Shown in pieces: positions 1-4,785 of a stretch of DNA of 5,563 nt; within the stretch, counting starts at the first letter, position 1; every line of letters starts with the position of its first letter. The notes below the pieces were generated by a model that was not told the origin of the DNA, made no database searches, and saw only the letters and a list, made by a program, of their open reading frames with translations. Source of the stretch: JBGOTP01 sp041476545 (GTDB taxonomy: Bacteria > Acidobacteriota > Vicinamibacteria > Vicinamibacterales > CAVVIG01). Made by a program: the position numbers and the translations under genes. Location: contig JBGOTP010000337.1 in the NCBI GenBank assembly GCA_041476545.1, positions 1-5,563 of the forward strand. Reading direction: 5' to 3'.

Positions 1-53
1 GAGCCGATCTCGCGGCCGGCCGAACGACACCGCTCGACCCCGAGAAGCTGTGA
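1..53 (+). CDS. C-terminal tail of an antitoxin (partial, cut by window start)
   Basis: Only the last 16 codons are present, in the frame that starts at base 3, ending ...LDPEKL and then TGA at 51-53. The identity is inferred from position: the stop codon overlaps the GTG start of the RelE-type toxin (GTGA at 50-53), the translational coupling usual in type II toxin-antitoxin operons with the antitoxin first. The tail is too short to assign an antitoxin family. Confidence 0.55.
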   Translation, partial: ADLAAGRTTPLDPEKL

Positions 54-319
54 CGTCGCTCACGACGCCGCGCTTCTGCGCGGCGTACCGTGAGTTGCCC
101 ACCGAAGTTCGGGACGCCGCTCGGAAAGCCTACGCCCGCTTTCGCGAGAACCCGCAGCACCCCAGCCTCCAATTCAAGAAGGTCCACGAACCGGAACCGG
201 TGTACTCCGTGCGCGTCACCATCGCGTACCGCGCCGTCGGACTGCTCGAGAACGACACGATCACCTGGTTCTGGATCGGAAGCCACGCCGATTACGACCG
301 TCTTCTGAATAATCTGTAG
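50..319 (+). CDS. RelE/HigB-like type II toxin
   Basis: An 89-residue protein of the RelE/ParE superfamily, whose RelE/HigB branch usually cleaves mRNA on the ribosome and is held inactive by a co-encoded antitoxin. Visible family features are the segment NPQHPSLQFK (residues 34-43), YSVR (52-55), YRA (60-62) and WFWIGSH near the C-terminus (73-79), ending in a tyrosine-containing tail. Length is normal for the family. The GTG start at 50 is chosen because it overlaps the upstream stop as GTGA, which implies coupling to the partial antitoxin. The next gene is convergent on the minus strand (stop at 365), leaving 45 bases with no recognisable terminator and no attC boxes. The family call is firm; the cellular target is not known from sequence. 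Confidence 0.85.
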   Translation: MTSLTTPRFCAAYRELPTEVRDAARKAYARFRENPQHPSLQFKKVHEPEPVYSVRVTIAYRAVGLLENDTITWFWIGSHADYDRLLNNL

Positions 320-364
320 TTCGTCGGTCCGTGACTGAATTGCTTTCCAAAGAGCCAGATCAAA

Positions 365-781
365 TCAAAGCTCCAGTGGCGCCATAAACCGAGCGACGAC
401 ATATCGCCAGCCACTCGCGTCACGACGAAGCACGAACGTCCAGCGTATTCGCACCGCTGGACGCGACTGGCCACCCGATCCGGGTAAGCCATGGACGAAG
501 CCAGCTGCCGTTCATGACAGCGGTGTCGGCACCGAGCGGACGGACGGTGCCCACTTCAATATCGCTGACGGTGAGATCCCTGTAGGGTCCGGACAGCTGG
601 CGATCGTAGTAGGCCTGAACCGCGTCGGGCCCGTGCAGACCTCGCCATCTGCCGCTATGAGATCACCGTCCGACGCGAACAGCGTTGCGCAGCCTCGCGC
701 ATCGCGCCGACCCCAAGCATCACCGTACTGCTGAAAGAGATTTAGAACGGCACTGTGTTCTTCGGCCGCGAGTTCTGGCAT
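365..781 (-). pseudogene. SgcJ/EcaC-type SnoaL-like (NTF2-fold) protein, broken by two compensating frameshifts
   Basis: The ATG at 781 starts MPELAAEEHSAVLNLF, which continues through YGDAWGRRDARGCATLF and DGDLIAADGE, the N-terminal half of an NTF2-fold SgcJ/EcaC or DUF4440-type protein. Near 615-632 (GGGCCC) the homologous reading moves to another frame (AVQAYYDRQLSGPYRDLTV... to MNGSW). Near 485-512 it returns to the first frame (RIRWTFVLRRDASGWRYVV, then TGA at 365-367). Start and final stop are in frame (417 bases), so the net change is zero, but the starting frame hits TGA at 512-514 in between. Total length, about 138 residues, suits the family. A strong ribosome site precedes the ATG. 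These domains bind small ligands or act as minor enzymes; no specific substrate can be named. Either a real pseudogene or two sequencing indels. Confidence 0.75.
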
Positions 782-784
782 CGT

Positions 785-793
785 CCCTTCCTT
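785..793 (-). promoter_or_regulatory. Ribosome binding site that fixes the start at 781
   Basis: On the minus strand AAGGAAGGG ends three bases before the ATG at 781, a purine-rich Shine-Dalgarno stretch. It argues that MPEL is the true start rather than the longer in-frame extension beginning at 835, which would run back into the attC box. Confidence 0.6.
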
Positions 794-829
794 GCCCAGA
801 CAAATGGGAATCACGTGCCGATTTTGTCG

Positions 830-851
830 GCCCAACGCTGCGCTTCAGCCG
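830..851 (-). repeat. Half attC site (R' end only)
   Basis: On the minus strand this reads GGCTGAAGCGC, then AGC, then GTTGGGC, matching the R' arm and box of the complete attC sites in the window. The partner arm and the AACAA-type R'' box are not found upstream toward the SAP-domain gene. The box lies 49 bases before the ATG of the SgcJ-like gene, the spacing expected of a cassette start. I read it as a decayed cassette boundary. Confidence 0.5.
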
Positions 852-864
852 TTCAGATTTCAGT

Positions 865-894
865 GTCCGTCACCTCGGTTTCGGTGACTGGGAC
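865..894 (-). repeat. Inverted repeat overlapping the stop of the SAP-domain gene
   Basis: GTCC-g-TCACC at 865-874 is complementary to GGTGA-ctg-GGAC at 883-894, leaving an 8-base loop. It spans the TGA at 870-872. No T-run follows on the minus strand, so it is not a classical intrinsic terminator. It may be a remnant of the missing attC arm or a transcription-slowing hairpin. Confidence 0.35.
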
Positions 895-1489
895 CTCGCC
901 CACGAATGATAGTTCTTGGGAATGTCCAGCGTCTTCAACTTCTTCCAGGCCTTCATTGCCCGTTTTCTCGTGGCACCTTTCTCCGCTGCCAGGAAGTCGC
1001 TCACGAAGTTGATGTAACAGTCGATGGGAATTTGAGCGAAAGGCTCCCTGGTCTGATTGAGTCGAACATATTCTGCGACCAAGTCTCCGTAGGTGAGCCT
1101 GACGCCCTTGACGAGTTGCTTTTCCCGCCAGCGGTTGAGCCGGTAGCGCACGCCGGATTTCCTCCGCACGCCTGGAGCGAGTTTCTGAGCCTCTCTCTCG
1201 AAGAAATCCTTGGTTTCCTTGTCGTTCGTGTAGACCACCACTGGAAGATCGAGGCTCAGCCCTCGTTCGACGTCTTTGGTGCCTTGCCGGTCTCGAGAAA
1301 GAGCTTGATGGCCTTCTCGAGTTCGTCTTTGCGCAGCTTGTTCGCGGATGGGATCCCGATGGTTTTCGCAAATTCCTTGATCTCGGTTGCGTACCAATAG
1401 CCATTGTCGAACTGCGGCACAGTCATCACTGTCGATAGCGTCGTCCTCGGTTTCAAGAACTTGCCTTCGCCCTCGGATGTCATTCCCAC
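870..1489 (-). pseudogene. SAP-domain protein with DUF6434-like C-terminal region, one frameshift
   Basis: The N-terminal part reads FDNGYWYATEIKEFAKTIGI, then PSANKLRKDELEKAIKLFL, a SAP helix-turn-helix (a DNA/RNA-binding fold of about 35 residues). After FLETGKAPK near 1270-1280 the frame changes. The starting frame ends at TGA (1256-1258). The neighbouring frame continues with VVVYTNDKETKDFFEREAQ, a basic middle, then FVSDFLAAEKGATRKRAMKAW and a TGA at 870-872. One extra A in the short A-run (CCAAAG) would restore a continuous protein of about 206 residues, matching a known layout of SAP domain followed by a DUF6434-like part. The start is GTG 1489 or ATG 1483; ATG 1426 would cut off the conserved KFLKPRTTLS lead-in. 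It runs in cassette sense downstream of the attC at 1572-1644. The domain call is good; biological role unknown. Confidence 0.72.
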
Positions 1490-1571
1490 CGCGAGTGTAA
1501 CGCTGCGGACACGACTCGGCTAGATCGTGCGCGGAGTCTCCGATCGGCTCTGAGTCACGTCAGCATTGTCG

Positions 1572-1644
1572 GGCTAACGTGCGCGATGAGCCGCGGCGCG
1601 CCAGCGTCAGTTCACGCGCCGACGGCTCCATCGCGTTGTTGGGC
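1572..1644 (-). repeat. attC recombination site
   Basis: A 73-base site. On the plus strand an imperfect GGCTAAC box (1572-1578) is answered by GTTGGGC (1638-1644). Inside, GCGATGAGCC pairs with GGCTCcATCGC, the lower-case C having no partner, and GGCGCG pairs with CGCGCC around the terminal loop. On the minus strand it starts GCCCAACAA and ends CACGTTAGCC. It lies 55 bases after the stop of the 292-residue exported protein gene, the usual place for a cassette's own attC. Confidence 0.82.
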
Positions 1645-1699
1645 GGCCCAGGTGAGCGCACCACAGCCAGAAGTCCGCTTGCTGGGGGCAGGCGTTGTC

Positions 1700-2578
1700 T
1701 CACCGGCCGAACATCGCCGCGAGACGGTTTTCCAGTTCGACGTTCTTCCTGTCCCACTCCATCCAAATCCTGGGGTCGGCTGAGACAGAAAAGTTGTATT
1801 CGACTCTGTCTACACTCTGCGTCTCTCCCAGCAGCACGTAGATCGAGTCGCGGGCAAGATCGCATATCCGGGCGGCCGAACGGATGGCGTCGCCGGGAAA
1901 GAGCGCATTCACGCGCAAGAATGGTCGAAGCACGGGGATCATGGCCCGATCGTGGGTCTGCCCGAGACGCTTCAGCGCCTCGTTGAAGGGCACCTCCGCC
2001 GAGAGCAGAAGCGATGGATCGGCCGGTGGATCGACCAAGAGCGGATTAGCGGTGAGCACTGCTTTGCTCAGACGCAAACTGACTGTTGGATCTTTCCATA
2101 CTTCGACGTGTCTTTCCAGAAGACTGAGGACGCGTGCAAGCATGGAATTGGCTCTTAACGCCCCCGCGAGTGGCTGTCGTGACTGCGGCTGCACAACGGC
2201 CTCCACCGCTCCGAGAATAGGCCCGACCAACGAATCGTCCCAGATGCCGCCAACCGGGGAATACAGATCGTTGATGGCCTCAGGGCCTCGAGTCGCCAGT
2301 GCCTCGCGAAAGAATTCGAGCACGGTGGGATCGTGCGGCCATCGACGGTTGATGACGCTCATCAAGCGGGTGAGATCGCCATAATTGCGGATGCTGGCCT
2401 CGGGATTCAGCTCACGCTGCCGAATCATGGACAGCGCATCCTCAAGCCTTATGGTTTCCGGTGACCGCAGCAGTTCGGACAGTCTCGCCGCCGTGTCCGC
2501 GGGCACCGCAGGGCTTTGTGCCCGCATTTCCAGCGGCGCGCAAATCAACAACAACATTAGTAGAGCGACGGCCTTCAT
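1700..2578 (-). CDS. Exported protein of unknown function (292 residues)
   Basis: I do not recognise the family. The protein opens with a signal peptide: MK, a hydrophobic stretch AVALLMLLLICAPL, and a likely cleavage site near RAQ (residues 19-21), so it probably acts outside the cytoplasm. The one cysteine in the leader does not sit in a good lipobox. The mature part is mostly predicted helix with leucine-rich, evenly spaced segments (LSELLRSPETIRLEDALSMI; RVLSLLERHVEVW; MIPVLRPFLRVN), which loosely suggests a helical-repeat (HEAT-like) fold. The end is more polar and tryptophan-containing (RIWMEWDRKNVELENRLAAM). ATG 2578 is chosen because the signal peptide starts there and AGGA lies 4 bases upstream; an extension is open as far as 2797 but would bury the signal peptide and overlap the attC. 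It is the only gene of its cassette, in cassette sense, and intact. Confidence 0.72.
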   Translation of the reverse strand: MKAVALLMLLLICAPLEMRAQSPAVPADTAARLSELLRSPETIRLEDALSMIRQRELNPEASIRNYGDLTRLMSVINRRWPHDPTVLEFFREALATRGPEAINDLYSPVGGIWDDSLVGPILGAVEAVVQPQSRQPLAGALRANSMLARVLSLLERHVEVWKDPTVSLRLSKAVLTANPLLVDPPADPSLLLSAEVPFNEALKRLGQTHDRAMIPVLRPFLRVNALFPGDAIRSAARICDLARDSIYVLLGETQSVDRVEYNFSVSADPRIWMEWDRKNVELENRLAAMFGR

Positions 2579-2791
2579 TGAATCCTGTTCCGGTGTTGAG
2601 GACAGGCGGGGTTGGGGGTACGCAAAGGGCAAAGTAACTACCATAATGCCGCCATTCCATCGCAGCGGGAGCACTGCCGTACTCCCCAAAGAACTATGGC
2701 GAACACGCCCAAGAACGGCGGAGCGCGACCGCACAGTCAGCTCCCGATACGTGCACCAAACCCCTTTCCCTTCCACTATCTTGCGTCGTCC

Positions 2792-2862
2792 GCCCAACGA
2801 TCGCGGCTCACCAGCGGCTGCACGAAAAGCACGCAGCCGTCTGGTGCAGCCGCTTGTTGGGC
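2792..2862 (-). repeat. attC recombination site (divergent arms)
   Basis: A 71-base site. GCCCAAC (2792-2798) pairs with GTTGGGC (2856-2862). GCGGCTCACCAG (2803-2814) pairs with CTGGTGcAGCCGC with one unpaired C. An inner hairpin CGGCTGC/GCAGCCG closes a short A-rich loop. The stem is nearly perfect over its whole length. Arm sequence differs from the other sites, which share GATGAGCC or AATGAGCC. On minus it starts GCCCAACAAG and ends ATCGTTGGGC. Confidence 0.88.
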
Positions 2863-2882
2863 TGCCCGACCGGGTCTAGAAT
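2854..2882 (+). promoter_or_regulatory. Possible promoter for the TA operon, -35 inside attC
   Basis: TTGTTG (2854-2859) overlaps the end box of the attC. After 17 bases comes TAGAAT (2877-2882), five of six matches to the TATAAT consensus. The antitoxin ATG follows 6 bases later, so the transcript would be leaderless or nearly so. The same layout precedes the TA pair at 4086. The -35 matches TTGACA only in TTG, so this is an inference. Confidence 0.4.
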
Positions 2883-2888
2883 GGCTAC

Positions 2889-3134
2889 ATGATGTCCCGA
2901 GCGCAAGAACTTCTTCGAGAAGCTTTGACGTTGCCCGTTGAAGAACGAGCCGACGTGGCTGCTGAATTGCTGGCCAGCCTCGACGAGGCACCGGCAGAGA
3001 ATGCCTTGGAAGTTGAAGCAGCATGGGCTCATGAAATCGAACGACGGGCACGACGTGTGATGAACGGTGAATCGGCCGGTGAACCCTGGGAGGACGTGCG
3101 TGCGCGCGTTGTCCAGCGGTTGACTGAGCGATGA
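2889..3134 (+). CDS. Addiction-module antitoxin (Unstab_antitox, PF09720-like)
   Basis: An 81-residue acidic, helical protein. The opening RAQELLREALTLPVEERADV, with AAELLASLDE after it, is the hallmark of the small addiction-module component family (LPxxER...LxxSLD), found as the first gene of RelE/ParE-type operons. It continues with EIERRARRVMNGE and EPWEDVRARV, also typical. It should bind and neutralise the toxin encoded by the overlapping next gene. Start is ATG 2889; the next codon (2892) is also ATG, and no good Shine-Dalgarno is seen, in keeping with a leaderless message from the promoter proposed at 2854-2882. The stop overlaps the toxin start as ATGA (3131-3134). It opposes the cassette sense given by the attC sites. 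Confidence 0.85.
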   Translation: MMSRAQELLREALTLPVEERADVAAELLASLDEAPAENALEVEAAWAHEIERRARRVMNGESAGEPWEDVRARVVQRLTER

Positions 3135-3448
3135 CCGGTACGTTCCGCCCCGAACCCGAAGCCTCTGCGGAACTTGAAGACGCCGCCCTTTGGTACGAGG
3201 GCCAACGCCCGGGACTTGGCTTGGAGCTCGTCGAAGCCGTCGACCTCGCACTGGAACAGATCGCCGGCTGGCCGCAGATTGGTCGCCGAGTCACTGGCCT
3301 GCCCAACGACCTACCCGCACGCAAAGTCCCGGTGAAGCGCTTTCCCTACCACGTCGTGTATCTGCCATGGGAAGGTGCATTTCGAATTCTGGCATTTGCG
3401 CACGACAGCCGTGAACCTGGCTACTGGCTTTCCCGCATCCGCAAGTAG
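3131..3448 (+). CDS. RelE/ParE family toxin
   Basis: A 105-residue protein of the ParE/RelE superfamily. Visible features: an N-terminal helix with EDAALWYEGQRPGLG (residues 16-30) where the family has a WYE..PGLG motif, IGRRV (50-54), the central strand RKVPVKRFPYHVVYL (64-78), and a C-terminal strand RILAFAHDSREPGYW (85-99). In ParE members the target is DNA gyrase and in RelE members ribosome-bound mRNA; the sequence does not decide between them. The ATG overlaps the antitoxin stop by 4 bases, so the pair is translationally coupled. The minus-strand exported protein ends 17 bases beyond its stop, making the two genes convergent within one cassette with little room for a terminator. Confidence 0.88.
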   Translation: MTGTFRPEPEASAELEDAALWYEGQRPGLGLELVEAVDLALEQIAGWPQIGRRVTGLPNDLPARKVPVKRFPYHVVYLPWEGAFRILAFAHDSREPGYWLSRIRK

Positions 3449-3465
3449 TTCACTCTGCTGGTCGG

Positions 3466-3858
3466 CTAGGGTTGCGGATTCGTCAGCGTCAAATACCCCC
3501 GTCCTCCAACGACTTCGATCTCTATCGAATCCACATGAAGTCGTGGAGTTGTCGACGTCGCTTCGCCGTTGGAGCTAATTTGCGTACGGTTTTGATCGAC
3601 GTCCACGGTAAATCCCGACGACTCCCAGCCACCGAGGCGAACATGATGGCTGTCCACAGGCTCAACGCTGTACGACAGGCGGGGGTTTACCGATTGGTAG
3701 GTCACCGATGTCGCTGCCTCAGCCCCGCCCTCCCGAATGGGAGCTGGCGAAACCGTAACGACAGGAGCCTGCGCATTCTGAGGTGTAGCTGGCGCATTCT
3801 GTGCGCGGACTGGGCTTGCCAAGGTGGCAATCACGATAAGTAGCGCGGCGAGTCTCAT
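3466..3858 (-). CDS. Small exported protein of unknown function (130 residues)
   Basis: I do not recognise the family. It begins with a clear signal peptide, MRLAALLIVIATLASPVRAQ, with cleavage probably after RA or RAQ (residues 18-20). A low-complexity Ala/Pro/Gln/Asn linker follows (NAPATPQNAQAP, 21-32). The rest looks beta-rich with alternating polar and hydrophobic residues (VTVSPAPIREGG, YSVEPVDSHHVRLGG, IEIEVVGGRGYLTLT). It has no cysteine and no second membrane segment, so a small soluble periplasmic or secreted beta protein is likely. ATG 3858 is chosen for the signal peptide and for GGAGGA five bases upstream, over the longer reading from 3894. It runs in cassette sense with a leader of about 115 bases after the attC at 3974-4058, and ends back-to-back with the TA toxin. 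Confidence 0.7.
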   Translation of the reverse strand: MRLAALLIVIATLASPVRAQNAPATPQNAQAPVVTVSPAPIREGGAEAATSVTYQSVNPRLSYSVEPVDSHHVRLGGWESSGFTVDVDQNRTQISSNGEATSTTPRLHVDSIEIEVVGGRGYLTLTNPQP

Positions 3859-3862
3859 GGCT

Positions 3863-3869
3863 GTCCTCC
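3863..3869 (-). promoter_or_regulatory. Strong Shine-Dalgarno for the 130-residue exported protein
   Basis: GGAGGAC on the minus strand, with four bases before ATG 3858. It settles the start at the signal peptide instead of the in-frame upstream codon at 3894. Confidence 0.7.
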
Positions 3870-3973
3870 AGGCCCAGACGGGCCATCTAGTCAACGATGT
3901 AGTTCCGCGACGTCGCGACCCAAATAGTCGTCCTCACAGCGGGGCGAGTCAACTCGGGACCAAACTCCGGTCT

Positions 3974-4058
3974 GCCCAACGCTCGCGAATGAGCCGCGCG
4001 GCTTGCTGACGTACTTGCACAGAACCTCGGCCGCGACGGCTCCATTCGCTTGTTGGGC
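3974..4058 (-). repeat. attC recombination site
   Basis: An 85-base site. GCCCAAC (3974-3980) pairs with GTTGGGC (4052-4058), and GCGAATGAGCC pairs with GGCTCcATTCGC, with the same unpaired C position as in the other two complete sites. The central part is longer and less well paired. On minus it begins GCCCAACAAGCG and ends AGCGTTGGGC, the classical attC polarity. It is closely related to the half site at 4632 (shared AATGAGCCGCGCG arm and TCTGTGC in the loop on the minus strand). Confidence 0.86.
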
Positions 4059-4078
4059 GGCTCCGCCAATGCTACGCT
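4050..4078 (+). promoter_or_regulatory. Possible promoter for the second complete TA operon, -35 inside attC
   Basis: TTGTTG (4050-4055) in the attC end box, a 17-base spacer, then TACGCT (4073-4078), with ATG 7 bases on. The geometry equals that at 2854-2882, but the -10 matches consensus at only three positions, so alone this would not be persuasive. Confidence 0.3.
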
Positions 4079-4085
4079 CGTTGAC

Positions 4086-4310
4086 ATGACCATCAAAGCG
4101 CGAGTTCGGCAAGGGCGCCTCGTCGTGGATGAGCCGACAGACCTGCCGGAAGGGACCGAATTGCAGCTCCTGCCTCTCGATCCCGGCGATTGGCTCGATC
4201 AAAGCGAGCGTGCCGCGCTTCACGAGGCCCTCCGCGAATCCGGTGCCGATGTCGCTGCCGGCCGCCTCGTCGACGCCGAGGACATTCTTCGGGAGCTCCG
4301 CTCGCGTTGA
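4086..4310 (+). CDS. Antitoxin-like protein with short N-terminal beta (DUF104/AbrB-like) segment
   Basis: A 74-residue protein. Residues 1-30 (MTIKARVRQGRLVVDEPTDL, then PEGTELQLL) form a beta-type start resembling DUF104 and AbrB-like antitoxin N-termini: a strand, V/IDEP, then a P-E-G turn. Residues 35-74 are helical and acidic-basic, ending EDILRELRSR, a shape common in toxin-binding tails. Function as antitoxin is inferred mainly from its place directly before a ParE-type toxin, whose start overlaps its stop (TTGA at 4307-4310). ATG 4086 is chosen; a reading from the TTG at 4050 would lie inside the attC. No clear ribosome site, compatible with a leaderless message. It opposes cassette sense. 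Confidence 0.75.
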   Translation: MTIKARVRQGRLVVDEPTDLPEGTELQLLPLDPGDWLDQSERAALHEALRESGADVAAGRLVDAEDILRELRSR

Positions 4311-4612
4311 GCCCACGTCGCGTCCGGTTCACCGCCACTGCCCGCCGCCACGTTGCCCGCGAGAAGGAGTGGTGGATTGAGAACCGAGTCCACATCGATG
4401 TCTTTGCAGACGAGCTTGAGGAAGGCCTCCGGGTCCTAATGTGGTTGCCCGGAGCCGGGACGCCGTACCTCGAAGCTGGAATCCCCGGAATCCGTCGCGT
4501 CTACGTGCCCAAAGTGGCTTGCCACCTGTACTACACGTTCGACGATGACAATGTGATCGTCCGAGCCTTCTGGGGCGCCCGTCGGCGCCGGGGACCTCGA
4601 TTGAATCCGTAG
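4307..4612 (+). CDS. RelE/ParE family toxin
   Basis: A 101-residue protein starting at TTG 4307, which overlaps the antitoxin stop as TTGA; no ATG or GTG gives a complete N-terminus in this frame without running back through the antitoxin. Family marks: VRFTATARRHVAREKEWWIE (residues 6-25), NR after it, PGAGTPY (48-54), GIRRVYVPK (61-69), HLYYTF (73-78) and the terminal WGARRRRGPRL (89-99). This pattern, WW..NR then PG.G.PY then R.VL/V...HYYY then VWGARR..GP.L, is characteristic of a ParE-like subgroup. Length is normal and no residue looks lost. It makes a two-gene operon with the gene before it and ends 19 bases before the half attC at 4632. Confidence 0.88.
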   Translation: MSPRRVRFTATARRHVAREKEWWIENRVHIDVFADELEEGLRVLMWLPGAGTPYLEAGIPGIRRVYVPKVACHLYYTFDDDNVIVRAFWGARRRRGPRLNP

Positions 4613-4631
4613 TCGCTGCTTGGTCTTGTCC

Positions 4632-4689
4632 GCCCAACGTTCCGAATGAGCCGCGCGCCGCAGCGCCATGATCGCACAGACCGTGGGCG
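4632..4689 (-). repeat. Interrupted attC: one arm present, other arm replaced by intron
   Basis: On plus, GCCCAAC (4632-4638) then CCGAATGAGCCGCGCG matches the arm of the attC at 3974, and on minus TCTGTGC is shared in the loop. The matching arm (GGAGCC, AACAA box) expected above 4689 is missing; intron sequence begins there instead. Confidence 0.65.
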
Positions 4690-4774
4690 GTTGAGTAGAC
4701 CCCAGCCCGCCGTCGTGACGCACGGCCCAGCAGCCTCTCATCAAACCGTACGTGCGGATTTCCCGCATACGGCT
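4690..4774 (-). ncRNA. Group II intron domains V and VI with 3' splice site
   Basis: Domain V (4774-4741) is a 34-base hairpin: AGCCGTA pairs with TACGGTT, a two-base CG bulge lies on the 3' side, TGCGG pairs with CCGCA, and the loop is GAAAT. AGC at the 5' end is the catalytic triad. In domain VI, GAGAGGC (4739-4733) pairs with GTCTaCTC, leaving an unpaired A (4696) as branch point, with GCCGT/ACGGC further in. The intron ends CTCAAC at 4690, placing the branch A seven bases from the 3' splice site as in known introns. All these elements can be checked by eye. Confidence 0.78.
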
Positions 4775-4785
4775 TCCCTTGACGT

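Larger units (their letters stand above)
830..4689 (-). other. Integron cassette array without visible integrase (CALIN), cassette sense on minus strand
   Basis: Complete attC-like sites at 1572-1644, 2792-2862 and 3974-4058, and half sites at 830-851 and 4632-4689, divide the region into cassettes of about 0.7-1.2 kb. On the minus strand each complete site begins GCCCAACAA and ends CGTTGGGC or CGTTAGCC, as in canonical attC sites, and the single unpaired base is in the arm next to the GCCCAACAA box. Cargo genes 870-1489, 1700-2578 and 3466-3858 follow this sense. TA operons 2889-3448 and 4086-4612 oppose it. No intI or attI is seen in the window. Confidence 0.75.

Noticed and set aside
865..894. 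Intrinsic terminator for the SAP-domain gene
   Set aside because: The hairpin is real but no T-run follows on the minus strand and it overlaps the stop codon.
906..1400. Open plus-strand frame of 164 codons opposite the SAP-domain gene
   Set aside because: It is the antisense of a region with clear SAP and C-terminal homology on minus, and its translation shows no family features.
1884..2879. Two long plus-strand open frames opposite the 292-residue exported protein
   Set aside because: They are shadows of a GC-rich minus-strand gene that has a signal peptide and a ribosome site; the translations are Arg/Ser-rich and featureless, and one runs through the attC.
4632..4696. A complete 65-base attC from GCCCAAC to GTTGAGT
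   Set aside because: The ends fit the box consensus, but the inner arms do not pair and GTTGAGT is explained by the intron 3' end.
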